Below, piece after piece: positions 8,521-16,690 of a stretch of DNA of 54,321 nucleotides. How positions within the stretch are numbered: the stretch's first letter is position 1; each line of letters opens with the position of its first letter. The stretch is from Cupriavidus phytohabitans. GTDB taxonomy: Bacteria > Pseudomonadota > Gammaproteobacteria > Burkholderiales > Burkholderiaceae. The notes beneath the pieces were generated by a model. It did not search any database and was not told the origin of the DNA. It saw only the letters and a program-made list of their open reading frames with translations. The translations under genes and the position numbers were made by a program. Location of the stretch: the NCBI RefSeq assembly GCF_000426345.1, contig NZ_AUFE01000046.1, forward strand, positions 1 through 54,321, read 5' to 3'.

Positions 8521-8715
8521 ATGATTTCCACCTATGTCGAACCGCTTTCCTGCATTCACGCAGAAGGCTCACCGCAACAGTCGCGGCAATCGATGCATCT
8601 TGCGCGCCAAGACCTTGTCACGCACCTTGTGCGCAAGAGGCCCACGGACGTGCTCATGGATGGCTCAAACGAGCGCCCCGATGTCAGGACCGTCGCCGTG
8701 CTGGGTTACAACTAG
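8521..8715 (+). CDS. small hypothetical protein (64 aa)
   Basis: Begins with ATG after a strong AAAGGAG site at optimal spacing and runs 64 codons, hydrophilic, without membrane segment or known motif. It lies 87 bases after the alcohol dehydrogenase in the same direction and could be its cotranscribed partner, or the start of a longer gene whose remainder was lost: the sequence after the stop stays open in another frame. The cold-shock gene terminator follows 160 bases later. Confidence 0.4.
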   Translation: MISTYVEPLSCIHAEGSPQQSRQSMHLARQDLVTHLVRKRPTDVLMDGSNERPDVRTVAVLGYN

Positions 8716-8881
8716 AGCGAAGGCACAGCAAGCACCATTCTCTTCGAATAGCCCAAGGCGCGCTGCAGGCGCTGCACTGTACATGACTGGAGAGCCAAGA
8801 GTTTCGGGAGAGCCTCCAACTTCAAGACCCGTTTCCGACTCTAATCCTTCCGCACCCATCACGGTGAACCAATAAAGGAAA

Positions 8882-8908
8882 AGCCCCGCCGGATTTCCCG
8901 GCGGGGCT
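8882..8908 (-). terminator. rho-independent terminator of the cold-shock gene
   Basis: AGCCCCGCCGG and CCGGCGGGGCT form a perfect 11-bp stem with a 5-base loop. On the minus strand it is followed by TTTTCC and then TTTATT, a good terminator 24 bases past the cspA stop. On the plus strand CTTT follows, so it may act in both directions. Confidence 0.85.
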
Positions 8909-8932
8909 CTTTGCGCACCTTGATCGGTCGAC

Positions 8933-9136
8933 TTAGATCGGTTCGATCTTCGTCGCGGCCGGACCCTTCTGGCCCACACCCGCCACATAACGCACTTTCT
9001 GGCCTTCCTGGAGCGACTTGAACCCGTTGCCTTGAATTTCGGAGAAATGGGCGAACAGGTCATTTCCGCCTGCATCAGGCGTAATGAAGCCAAAACCCTT
9101 TGAATCGTTGAACCACTTTACTGTACCGGTTTCCAT
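8933..9136 (-). CDS. cspA: CspA-family cold-shock protein
   Basis: A 67-residue single cold-shock domain. Both nucleic-acid-binding motifs are intact: RNP1 KGFGFI and RNP2 LFAHFS, preceded by METGTVKWFN and closed by GPAATKI. Such proteins bind single-stranded RNA and DNA and keep mRNA unfolded during cold or general stress. The METGTVKWFN start is the family N-terminus, so the 20-residue upstream extension is dropped. It is monocistronic with its own terminator. CspA, CspD-like and constitutive members cannot be told apart from this sequence. Confidence 0.93.
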   Translation of the reverse strand: METGTVKWFNDSKGFGFITPDAGGNDLFAHFSEIQGNGFKSLQEGQKVRYVAGVGQKGPAATKIEPI

Positions 9137-9652
9137 GTGAAGACTCTTTAAAAAATTCTCGCCTAGCCAGAAAAGCGGGCGAGGCATAACGATCAAGGAG
9201 GAAACATGGAGAGAAAGTGGCGCCGCTGGGGCGTGTACCTAACGCTTCGAGGTTACGCTTGAAGATCCTGCACTAATTCTTATACAGGCATGCCGCTTCG
9301 CGGTCAATGAAATCCCACAGCAATCGATGCGTACTCGCCAGGCCGCCACAAGCCAGCGAGCTGACGACGTCCGCGAAACAGTATCAAATTGTTGTCCAGC
9401 AGCGTGGACTGTGGCCGCGGATTTTCCGCCTTGGTGGTCGAGGTGTTCCTGTCAGGCGGATGATACTTTTGCTCGTCCCCTGAGGGTATCCATTCCGACT
9501 GGCGTCGGCACCGGCCGGGATGCCGCCGATATTCCAATTGCCGCCATATTTGACTAGGCCGAGTCGAAGCGGCCCTTTATCGAAACCCAGGTAATGGCCG
9601 ACCCGGCTGCCGGGATTGGACAAGCGCCATCTCCACCTAAGAGCAGGCATTA
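9137..9652. other. non-coding stretch of about 500 bases
   Basis: Upstream of cspA this should include its promoter and 5' leader. On the minus strand, 9545-9635 gives a short protein-like stretch (GLVKYGGNWNIGGIPAGADA) that I cannot assign and that has no start; it may be a gene relic. Nothing else stands out. Confidence 0.4.
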
Positions 9653-10231
9653 GTGCGCTTCGCCTTTCATCCACTCGAACTCCCTTGCGGCGTTCCACTC
9701 TTCGTATGCTGCAATCGGTTCCATGGCCTCGTCGACGTACGATGCCGCACGTTCCGCAGCAGCCGACGGCCCTACATCTTCCTGACCGCCATCCTCGGTC
9801 TTCGGCGGCGGCAGTGGGCTGGCGAAGGGGGGCTGCGTTGAAACGGTACCGTTGCCGGCGCACGGGTCGGTAATTGATACCCGCCGGCCGACGTTCATTT
9901 CTTCACTGATATGCGACGGGTCGGTGAGGGTCGTGCTAACAGCATCAATTGCATCAATGCCTGCTTGCGCGGCTGCAAGCAGACACATCGTGCGCGCCAC
10001 TGAGAACGGGGCGGTCAACTCCCTGCCCGCATGGGCTGAGAACGCACCGAGGTCTGCAGCCAGATCGTCTACGCCCCACATAAGGGCTTGGAGGCGCATC
10101 GGAGCGTTTCGATAGGATGACAGCCCGAAGACGCCTTCCGCTGATTCTGTCGCCATGGCAATGACGGCCGTCTCCCACTTGCCATCCAGAAGAGCAACCT
10201 CGAACGCGGCGAGAAAATCGCAAACTCTAGC
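9653..10231 (-). pseudogene. CitE/HpcH-type aldolase-lyase fragment with foreign tail
   Basis: Residues in 10156-9920 match the C-terminal third of CitE-like (beta-methylmalyl/citramalyl-CoA lyase) enzymes: MATESAEGVFGLSSYRNAP, then ALMWGVDDLAADLGAFS with the metal-site Asp, and FSVARTMCLLAAAQAGIDAI. The N-terminal barrel strands with the catalytic Arg and Glu are missing, as is the normal C-terminal lid. The frame instead continues into an unrelated acidic tail ending EWNAAREFEWMKGEAH. So this is a deletion relic that may still be an open frame. It follows pntB by about 160 bases. Confidence 0.6.
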
Positions 10232-10387
10232 GGAAGCGCACGATCGAACTGCACCTTACCCGCCGCTATTACTCTTCGACGACGCGACCTATCTCACTTC
10301 CACGAGATCAGCAAGAGATGGCGCTCGTGCACTGGGCCCGGGAGATGCTCACATGAGCCCAACACCGATCCCGGAAGTGCCAGCTAT

Positions 10388-11860
10388 TCACTCCACCGCC
10401 TTGAACATGTCCTCGACCACCTTCTTGGCGTCGCCGAACACCATCATGGTCTTGCCCATGTAGAACAGCTCGTTGTCCAGGCCGGCGTAGCCGGCGGCCA
10501 TCGAGCGTTTGTTGACGATGATGGTCTTGGCCTTGTACGCCTCCAGGATCGGCATCCCGGCGATCGGCGACTTCGGATCGGTCTTGGCGGCCGGGTTGAC
10601 CACGTCGTTGGCGCCCAGCACCAGCACTACGTCGGCCTGGCCGAACTCGCTGTTGATGTCTTCCATTTCGAAGACCTGGTCGTATGGCACTTCGGCCTCG
10701 GCCAGCAGCACGTTCATGTGGCCCGGCATGCGGCCCGCCACCGGGTGGATCGCGTACTTGACGGTCACGCCCTTCTCGGTGAGCAGTTCGGTCAATTCCT
10801 TCAGCGCATGCTGCGCACGTGCCACCGCCAGGCCGTAACCGGGGACGATGATTACGGTCTCTGCATTGCCCATCAGGAACGCGGCATCGTCGGCCGAGCC
10901 GGACTTCACGTTGCGCTGCGCCTGCGCGCCGGCCGCCGCACCGGCCGACGCGTCGCCGCCGAAGCCGCCCAGGATCACGTTGAAGAACGAGCGGTTCATC
11001 GCGCGGCACATGATGTACGAGAGGATGGCACCGCACGACCCCACCAGCGAACCGGCGATGATCAGCATCGGGTTGTTCAGCGAGAAACCGATGCCCGCCG
11101 CCGCCCAGCCCGAGTACGAGTTCAGCATCGACACCACCACCGGCATGTCGGCACCGCCGATCGGGATGATGATCAGCACGCCCAGCACGAAGGCGATGGC
11201 CAGCATGACCAGGAACGGCTCCCACGCCTGCGTCAGGAAGAAGGCAATGCCGAAGCCGACCATCGCCACCGCCAGCAGCAGGTTCAGCCAGTGCTGGCCG
11301 GGGAACACCACGGGCGCGCCCTGGAACAGGCGGAACTTGTAGCGCCCGGCCAGCTTGCCGAAGGCGATCACCGAACCGGAGAAGGTGATGGCACCGACGA
11401 AGCAGCCGATGAACAGTTCGAAGCGGTTGCCCGTCGGGATCTCATGCGAGCCAGCCGGCGCGATGCCAAAGGCCGAAGGCTCGGCCACCGCCGCCACCGC
11501 GATGAACACCGCCGCGAGACCGATCAGCGAGTGCATGGCGGCGACCAGCTCGGGCATCTTGGTCATCTCGACCTTCTTCGCTACGTAAGCGCCGATGCCG
11601 CCGCCCACCACCAGCGCGCCGAAGATCAGCGCCAGGCTCGAAGCGACCGAGGACTGCGCCGTGCCGGCCGCGAGGAACTCGTTCTTGAGCTTGACGATCA
11701 GCACCAGCGTCGTGACCACGGCAATGGCCATGCCGATGATGCCGAAGGCATTGCCCCTGCGAGCCGAAGCCGGGTGCGAGAGCCCCTTGAGCGCCTGGAT
11801 GAAGCAGACCGACGCGCCCAGGTAGAACAGCGTCACGGTATTCATGGACAGTCCGTTCAT
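10388..11860 (-). CDS. pntB: NAD(P) transhydrogenase subunit beta
   Basis: 490 residues. Some nine membrane helices (for example LFYLGASVCFIQALKGL and FLVMLAIAFVLGVLIIIPIG) are followed by the soluble NADP-binding domain III with VIIVPGYGLAVARAQHAL, the GYGLAVA fingerprint, HPVAGRMPGHMNVLLAEA and VLGANDVVNP. The complex couples hydride transfer from NADH to NADP+ to inward proton flow at the inner membrane and supplies NADPH. The ATG has GGAG upstream and its A-T-G-A overlaps the pntAB stop, indicating translational coupling. Third gene of the pntAA-pntAB-pntB operon. Confidence 0.96.
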   Translation of the reverse strand: MNGLSMNTVTLFYLGASVCFIQALKGLSHPASARRGNAFGIIGMAIAVVTTLVLIVKLKNEFLAAGTAQSSVASSLALIFGALVVGGGIGAYVAKKVEMTKMPELVAAMHSLIGLAAVFIAVAAVAEPSAFGIAPAGSHEIPTGNRFELFIGCFVGAITFSGSVIAFGKLAGRYKFRLFQGAPVVFPGQHWLNLLLAVAMVGFGIAFFLTQAWEPFLVMLAIAFVLGVLIIIPIGGADMPVVVSMLNSYSGWAAAGIGFSLNNPMLIIAGSLVGSCGAILSYIMCRAMNRSFFNVILGGFGGDASAGAAAGAQAQRNVKSGSADDAAFLMGNAETVIIVPGYGLAVARAQHALKELTELLTEKGVTVKYAIHPVAGRMPGHMNVLLAEAEVPYDQVFEMEDINSEFGQADVVLVLGANDVVNPAAKTDPKSPIAGMPILEAYKAKTIIVNKRSMAAGYAGLDNELFYMGKTMMVFGDAKKVVEDMFKAVE

Positions 11861-12210
11861 CGCGGCATCTCCAGCAGTTCGCCGCCAGCATGCGCGGGCG
11901 TCTTTGCGGGCTGCGCCTTGGGCGCCTTCTTGCGGAACATCTCGAGCATGCGTTGCGTGACGAGGAAGCCGCCGAACACGTTGACGGCAGCCAGGGCGAC
12001 TGCCAGCGTGCCCATGATGCGGCCCGTGGCGCCCTCGGTGAGGCCAGCGGCCAACATGGCGCCGACGATGATGATGGCCGAGATTGCATTCGTCACGGCC
12101 ATCAGCGGGGTGTGCAGCGCGGGCGTGACCGTCCACACCACGTGGTAGCCCACGTAGATCGCCAGGACAAAGATGATCAGGTTGATCACCGTGTGGTTCA
12201 CCATTTCCAT
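11857..12210 (-). CDS. pntAB: NAD(P) transhydrogenase subunit alpha part 2
   Basis: A 117-residue membrane protein with three helices (VINLIIFVLAIYVGYHVVW, the AISAIIIVGAMLAAGL segment and ALAAVNVFGGFLV) and the QRMLEMF end that marks the short alpha-2 subunit of three-gene transhydrogenases, as in Rhodospirillum. In two-gene systems this part is fused to PntA. The ATG follows AAGGAG by 7 bases. It starts 10 bases after the pntAA stop and overlaps pntB by four bases, so the three genes form one tight operon. The Pro/Ala/Lys-rich C-terminal tail is longer than the membrane part needs. Confidence 0.95.
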   Translation of the reverse strand: MEMVNHTVINLIIFVLAIYVGYHVVWTVTPALHTPLMAVTNAISAIIIVGAMLAAGLTEGATGRIMGTLAVALAAVNVFGGFLVTQRMLEMFRKKAPKAQPAKTPAHAGGELLEMPR

Positions 12211-12220
12211 CGTATGCTCC

Positions 12221-13339
12221 TTAGGAGGCCACCGCCTCTTCCACTCGGCGCGACATCAGGCATGCCGCGACGATGTCGTCTTCCATGTTGATCACCAGCC
12301 GGCCTTCCTTGTCGATGACCAGCTTGAGGAAGTCCAGCACGTTACGGGCGTACAGCGCCGAGGCGTCGGCCGCGACCATGCTGGCCAGGTTCGTATGGCC
12401 CACGAAGGTCACGCCATAGCGCTCGACCACTTCGTCGGGCACGGTCAGCGGGCAGTTGCCGCCCTGCGCGGCTGCCAGGTCCACGACCACCGAGCCCGGC
12501 TTCATCTGCCGCACGGTCGATTCGTGCAGCAGCACGGGTGCCTGGCGGCCCGGGATCAGCGCGGTCGCGATGACAATGTCGGCCTGGATGGCGCGCTGGT
12601 GCACCAGTTCGGCCTGGCGACGCATCCAGCCCGGCGGCATCGGACGGGCATAGCCGCCCACGCCCTGCGCGATCTCGCGCTCTTCGTCGGTAATGAAAGG
12701 CACGTCCACGAACTTGCCGCCGAGCGATTCGATCTGCTCCTTTACGGCCGGACGCACGTCCGAGGCCTCGATCACCGCGCCCAGGCGCTTGGCCGTGGCG
12801 ATGGCCTGCAGGCCCGCCACGCCAGCGCCAAGGATCAGTACGCGCGCCGCCTTTACGGTGCCTGCTGCCGTCATCAGCATCGGCATGAAGCGCTGGTAGT
12901 GGTGCGCGGCGACCAGCACGGCCTTGTAGCCGGCGATGTTCGCCTGCGAGGACAGCACGTCCATGCTCTGCGCACGCGTGGTGCGTGGCGCGGCTTCGAG
13001 CGCGAAAGCGGTGATGCCGGCCGCGGCCATGCGCGCCTTGTTCTCGGCATCGAACGGATTGAGCATGCCCACCAGCGTCGCACCGCGCCTCATCTGCGCC
13101 AATTCGTTGTCGTCCGGCGAGCGGACCTTCAGAACGAGTTCCGCGCCAAGGGCTTCGGCCGCCGTGCCGATGTGGGCGCCAGCGCTTTCGTAGGTGTCGT
13201 CGGGCACGCTGGCGCGCACACCGGCGCCGGACTGCACTGTGACCTGATGGCCCTGCGCGACATACTTCTTCACCGTCTCCGGGGTGGCGGCGACTCGAGT
13301 CTCGCCGACTCGTGTTTCCTGAGGGATGCCGATGTGCAC
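12221..13339 (-). CDS. pntAA: NAD(P) transhydrogenase subunit alpha part 1
   Basis: 372 residues forming the NAD(H)-binding domain I. It begins IGIPQETRVGETRVAATPE, has the Rossmann motif VLILGAGVAGLQAIATAKRLGA, the mobile-loop region around IPGRQAPVLL and MKPGSVVVDLAAAQGGNCPL, all typical of PntA and alanine dehydrogenase relatives; the adjoining pntAB and pntB decide for transhydrogenase. The start is GTG, with GGAAAG 8 bases upstream. A GC-rich hairpin lies 39 bases upstream and may separate the operon from whatever preceded it. Confidence 0.95.
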   Translation of the reverse strand: MHIGIPQETRVGETRVAATPETVKKYVAQGHQVTVQSGAGVRASVPDDTYESAGAHIGTAAEALGAELVLKVRSPDDNELAQMRRGATLVGMLNPFDAENKARMAAAGITAFALEAAPRTTRAQSMDVLSSQANIAGYKAVLVAAHHYQRFMPMLMTAAGTVKAARVLILGAGVAGLQAIATAKRLGAVIEASDVRPAVKEQIESLGGKFVDVPFITDEEREIAQGVGGYARPMPPGWMRRQAELVHQRAIQADIVIATALIPGRQAPVLLHESTVRQMKPGSVVVDLAAAQGGNCPLTVPDEVVERYGVTFVGHTNLASMVAADASALYARNVLDFLKLVIDKEGRLVINMEDDIVAACLMSRRVEEAVAS

Positions 13340-13377
13340 GTTACTTTCCTGTCTCGATTACGTTAAACCTCATCAAC

Positions 13378-13399
13378 AGACCGGCTTCCCGGCCGGTCT
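13378..13399 (-). terminator. hairpin between the receptor relic and pntAA
   Basis: AGACCGGC pairs with GCCGGTCT around a 6-base loop. It lies just past the stop of the Bug-receptor relic and before pntAA in the same direction. On neither strand is there a clear T run; on the plus strand CTTGCTCC follows. It could be the old receptor terminator or a leader structure of the pnt operon. Confidence 0.45.
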
Positions 13400-13426
13400 T
13401 GCTCCTTAATTACCGGGGACTTGCTG

Positions 13427-13930
13427 TCACTCAACTCTGATGAGCCTCTCTTCAATGAGCTTTGCCCACCGCGTCACTTCCGCGCTAAAGTATTCAGCAA
13501 ACGGCAGGCCGTTCTGGGGCAGACGTAATACCCGCCGCGATAATGCGATTGCTTCCGGTTTCAGATGCCAACATGCGTGAATCGAAGGTGGCAACCTTGT
13601 CGACAGTAGCGCGCGGCGTGCCAGCGGGCATCAACAAACCAGTCCAGTTTTCGACAATCAAGTCCGGATAGCCGACCTCGGTCACGGTTGGTACGTCAGG
13701 TCTGCAGCGGATGACGCTCACGCGTGGTCACCGCCAGGGCGCGCAGCTTGCCTGACTTCACATATGCCAGCGACTCTGGAAAATTGGAGAAGCCAGCAGC
13801 CCCGCATCTACCTGGGTGCCCATACGACAATCAGCACCGGGGCACCGTTAAGAGCCTCGACCAGGTTGTTGCGCATGCCGACGTAGCCCGGCTCGTCCCG
13901 TAAGTCGAAGCCGGGTGCCCAGCCCCTGCA
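13427..13930 (-). pseudogene. Bug-family (TctC-type) periplasmic solute receptor relic
   Basis: The C-terminal half of a tripartite-tricarboxylate receptor is spread over several frames: LVEALNGAPVLIVVWAP, SGKLRALAVTTRERHPL, then PDVPTVTEVGYPDLIVENW with GLLMPAGTPRATVDKV, and finally AEYFSAEVTRWAKLIEERL before the stop. Bug receptors are hugely expanded in Cupriavidus and bind carboxylates. At least three indels break the frame, and the signal peptide and first lobe are missing. It borders suyB and may once have belonged to the uptake side of this region. Confidence 0.8.
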
Positions 13931-13972
13931 CCGCGAAGGAATTCCTATCTTCACTGATGCAGTGCGGTGTCG

Positions 13973-15148
13973 TTACGCGGACTCATGGATGCGGGTCAGC
14001 ACGAACTCACGATGCCCGAGCGCCTCAGCCGCAGTCCATCGGCCATTGACAGTCTCCAACATGCATTCCAGCAGCTTGTCGCCAGTCTGGTCCAGCGTCT
14101 GTTCGCGTTGCAGCAGCCCCGAGCAGTCCACGTCCATGTGCTCGCTCATGAGACGGACCGTACGCGGGTTGGCGCACAGCTTGATGACTGGGATGATCGG
14201 GTTGCCGATCACATTGCCTTGGCCCGTCGGGAAGAAGTGGACGACATAGCCCGCGGCGGCGCAGAGCGTGACCATCTCGGCAGCGGCCGATGATGAGTCC
14301 ATGAACCAGAGGCCCGGATGGTTCGGCTCTTCCGCCTTATCCAATACACCATCGACGGTGCACTTCTTGCCGATCTTCTGGATGTTGCCGAGCGCCTTCT
14401 CCTCAATCGTGGTGAGACCTCCAGCGATATTTCCCTTGGTCGGCTGCGACTCGGAAAGGTCTGAGGTCTTCCAGCGGTCGATCATGCCCTGGTAGCGCTC
14501 GAACATTTCCATGAACTTATTGCGCACGTCGTCGTTAGCGCAACGGGCGGCGACGATGTGCTCGCCGCCAGTCAGCTCCGAGGTCTCGCCGAACACCAGC
14601 GTGGTGCCAAGCGGATGGAGCTTATCGAAGGCATTGCCGACCGTCGGGTTGGCACCGCAGCCGGAAGTGGTGTCCGACTCGCCGCACTTGGTCGACACCC
14701 ACAGTTCGCTGATCGGGCACTCCACGCGTTGCAGCGTCGTGGCGTATTGCACGAACTCCTTCGCCGCCTTCGATGCCCGCATGATGGTCTCGTGGTCGCC
14801 GTGGCCCTCGATGCCAAAGCCCACCACCGGCTTTCCGGTCTTGGCAATGCCGTCAACGACTTTCTTTGTCCAGCCGTCTTCGATACCGATCACCACTACC
14901 GCGGCGACGTTGGGGTTGCTGCCCGCGCCAATCAGGGTGCGGAAGTGCAAGTCGAGGTCCGGACCAAACTGCAGGCGGCCATACGGATGAGGAATAGCCA
15001 TCGTGCCCTTGATGGCAACAGCGACGGCTTCGGCGGCGGCGTTGGACAGATCGTCCAGCGGCAGAATGATGACGTGGTTACGAACGCCCACGCGACCGTT
15101 GCCGCGGCGGTAGCCCCAGAAAGTGGTGTTTTGGTCAATCACGGACAT
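13973..15148 (-). CDS. suyB: (R)-sulfolactate sulfo-lyase, large subunit
   Basis: 391 residues of the UxaA/GarD large-domain family, with GYRRGNGRVGVRNHVIILP at the start, the Cys motif STKCGESDTTSGCGANPTVG and HFFPTGQGNVIGNPIIPV. Altronate dehydratases share this fold; the call to SuyB rests on the partner subunit SuyA and on the adjoining hpsN/O/P/U genes. SuyAB cleaves (R)-sulfolactate to pyruvate and sulfite in the cytoplasm, the desulfonating step of the pathway. The ATG has GAGGACC upstream. It lies 59 bases after suyA in the same direction and ends the cluster. No sulfite dehydrogenase or exporter is in the window. Confidence 0.92.
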   Translation of the reverse strand: MSVIDQNTTFWGYRRGNGRVGVRNHVIILPLDDLSNAAAEAVAVAIKGTMAIPHPYGRLQFGPDLDLHFRTLIGAGSNPNVAAVVVIGIEDGWTKKVVDGIAKTGKPVVGFGIEGHGDHETIMRASKAAKEFVQYATTLQRVECPISELWVSTKCGESDTTSGCGANPTVGNAFDKLHPLGTTLVFGETSELTGGEHIVAARCANDDVRNKFMEMFERYQGMIDRWKTSDLSESQPTKGNIAGGLTTIEEKALGNIQKIGKKCTVDGVLDKAEEPNHPGLWFMDSSSAAAEMVTLCAAAGYVVHFFPTGQGNVIGNPIIPVIKLCANPRTVRLMSEHMDVDCSGLLQREQTLDQTGDKLLECMLETVNGRWTAAEALGHREFVLTRIHESA

Positions 15149-15207
15149 GACGTGGTCCTCGGGTGCTTTGTTGAAAAGGTGGATTCGGAGGGAGGCGGTG
15201 GTGCGGC

Positions 15208-15489
15208 TTACCAGCGCTTGGTCTTGATGTTGTGAACGTGAGCGTGTTCACCAGCCTTGATCGGCGCGACAACCTTGCCGATGTCGATGCCGTACTTGTA
15301 GACCGTCTCGTTCACGTCCATGTCGCGCAACGCGACCTTGTGGCCGATGGGGATTGGCTGGAGCGCGGTAACGGTGATGACCTTGTCCTCGTCCATGATC
15401 CAGGCGTTCAGCTTGGTGCCCGGCTCAATCCCCTCGACCACGGCCACCGCAACGGTGTCCTTGGCGTCATGTAGTACTACGTGAATCAT
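15208..15489 (-). CDS. suyA: (R)-sulfolactate sulfo-lyase, small subunit
   Basis: A 93-residue SAF-domain protein, the stand-alone counterpart of the UxaA N-terminal domain: MIHVVLHDAKDTVAVAVV, then IPIGHKVALRDM and the KYGIDIGKVVAPI-GEHAHVHN block that closes SAF domains. It pairs with SuyB. I chose the ATG after GAAGGAG (6-base spacing) rather than upstream in-frame ATGs. It stands 131 bases from hpsP, and two AT-rich palindromes 52-79 bases upstream suggest that suyAB has its own promoter. Confidence 0.93.
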   Translation of the reverse strand: MIHVVLHDAKDTVAVAVVEGIEPGTKLNAWIMDEDKVITVTALQPIPIGHKVALRDMDVNETVYKYGIDIGKVVAPIKAGEHAHVHNIKTKRW

Positions 15490-15540
15490 CTTTGTCTCCT
15501 TCATGTGGGTCATCGGTAAATTCATCTTAGGCAGCCAACT

Positions 15541-15568
15541 CATATATGGTAACTACATCATATATATG
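15541..15568. promoter_or_regulatory. paired AT palindromes upstream of suyA
   Basis: CATATATG (15541-15548) and CATATATATG (15559-15568) are each self-complementary and their centres are 19 bases apart, almost two helical turns. They stand 52-79 bases before the suyA start, where an operator or activator site would sit. They do not resemble the TGTAA-CGCTTTCA operators of hpsN, so a different regulator is implied. The protein that binds them is unknown. Confidence 0.45.
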
Positions 15569-15620
15569 ACGTGATGGAAAAAAAAATGATTGCGTATGTG
15601 GTTACGGGGTGGGACTTTCG

Positions 15621-16634
15621 TTAGGCGAGCTCAGGAATCAGCACGACCTTCCCCGCTGCCACCCGCCCCGCGGCAAGGTCGGCAAAAGCGGCCGGGCCAT
15701 CGGCCAAAGAACGTGTTTCTACCCATTCCAGCGAGCCAAAGTTGCCGTGCTCCAGGGCCCGAACAGTGGCGTGCATGTCGGACATCGTGTAGGTGTAAGT
15801 TCCCAGCAGCGTCAACTCGGCAAGGGTCAATTTGCGCATATCGATCTCGCTCGACCACGCTTGCAAGCCGATATGCATGACAACCCCCCCGGGTCGCGTC
15901 GCGGCAATGGCAAGGTTGCGGGTTGGAGCGGCACCAACAGCATCGATGACTACATCGAAGGCGGATTCGGGAGGTGGACTGGCGATTGGATCGATCACCT
16001 CGCATCCAAGATGCCGGCTTACCGACGCCTGTCGGAGCGCATTGGTCTCGGCAACGCATACACGTTTGCAGCCATAAGACGTCACCAAAGCGGCGGTCAG
16101 CATGCCTATCGCTCCACCGCCGATGATCAGCACACGCGCCTCAGGCAAGGGGCGGTTCATCGCGCGCATCGTGAGGTTGACGGCATGGAGCGCAGTAGCT
16201 GCTGGCTCGGTCAGCGCTGCACTGACGCTCGGTAGCGTGTCCGGGATCCGGATAGCGCAGCGAGTCGGGATCGCCAGATATTCGGACATTGCGCCGGGCC
16301 GGCACATGCCAACCATGCCGCGATTAGCGCAGAGGTTGTCACGCCCCTGGAGGCAGTATTCGCAGTGACCGCAGGTAACAAGAGGGTTCGCCGTGATGCG
16401 CTGACCGACGGGCATGCGCGCTTCATCGGAAGAAGCGACCACGGTGCCGGCGAACTCGTGGCCGAGGACCAGGCCGGGCTTCCGGCGGGGGTCGTGACCA
16501 TGGTAGGCGTGGAGATCTGACCCGCAGATGCCGCTGGCATCGATGCGCAACAGAATCTCACCGGGCTCCAGGTCCGGCATGTCTCGGTCCAGGACCGCGA
16601 CAGCGTCCGGTTGGGTATAGACGATAGCTTTCAT
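15621..16634 (-). CDS. hpsP: zinc-dependent alcohol dehydrogenase, putative DHPS 2-dehydrogenase
   Basis: A 337-residue zinc MDR enzyme. The catalytic zinc ligands are Cys37 (GICGSDLH) and His59-Glu60 (LGHEFAG); the structural zinc uses Cys88, 91, 94 and 102; the NAD motif GGGAIG is near 172-177. In the C. pinatubonensis scheme, HpsP and HpsO oxidise and reduce the C2 hydroxyl of 2,3-dihydroxypropane-1-sulfonate so that the (S) form becomes the (R) form used by HpsN. The name is given by position in the cluster; sequence alone shows a sorbitol/threonine-dehydrogenase-like enzyme. The ATG gives the family start MKAIVYTQPD; its ribosome site (AGG) is weak. It follows hpsU by 56 bases. Confidence 0.85.
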   Translation of the reverse strand: MKAIVYTQPDAVAVLDRDMPDLEPGEILLRIDASGICGSDLHAYHGHDPRRKPGLVLGHEFAGTVVASSDEARMPVGQRITANPLVTCGHCEYCLQGRDNLCANRGMVGMCRPGAMSEYLAIPTRCAIRIPDTLPSVSAALTEPAATALHAVNLTMRAMNRPLPEARVLIIGGGAIGMLTAALVTSYGCKRVCVAETNALRQASVSRHLGCEVIDPIASPPPESAFDVVIDAVGAAPTRNLAIAATRPGGVVMHIGLQAWSSEIDMRKLTLAELTLLGTYTYTMSDMHATVRALEHGNFGSLEWVETRSLADGPAAFADLAAGRVAAGKVVLIPELA

Positions 16635-16690
16635 GGGTTTACCTAATCCTGAATCGGGTGTTATTGCAGGTGATGAAGGGGAGCCGCGCG

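Noticed and set aside
7420..8559. 379-codon minus-strand frame opposite the alcohol dehydrogenase
   Set aside because: Shadow of the mdh2-like gene; no start signal and arginine-rich composition.
8534..8875. 113-codon plus-strand frame between the alcohol dehydrogenase and cspA
   Set aside because: No ribosome site, low-complexity Ser/Pro-rich product, and it overlaps the better-supported 64-codon frame.
9384..9863. 159-codon minus-strand frame upstream of cspA
   Set aside because: Mostly Arg-rich; only a short GLVKYGGNWNIGG stretch looks protein-like and it has no start.
10718..12148. 476-codon open frame antisense to pntB and pntAB
   Set aside because: It mirrors strongly biased high-GC codons of the pnt genes on the other strand; the product is His/Arg/Gln-rich without any domain.
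12173..13366. 397-codon open frame antisense to pntAA
   Set aside because: Same cause; the real gene on the minus strand has all PntA motifs and a ribosome site.
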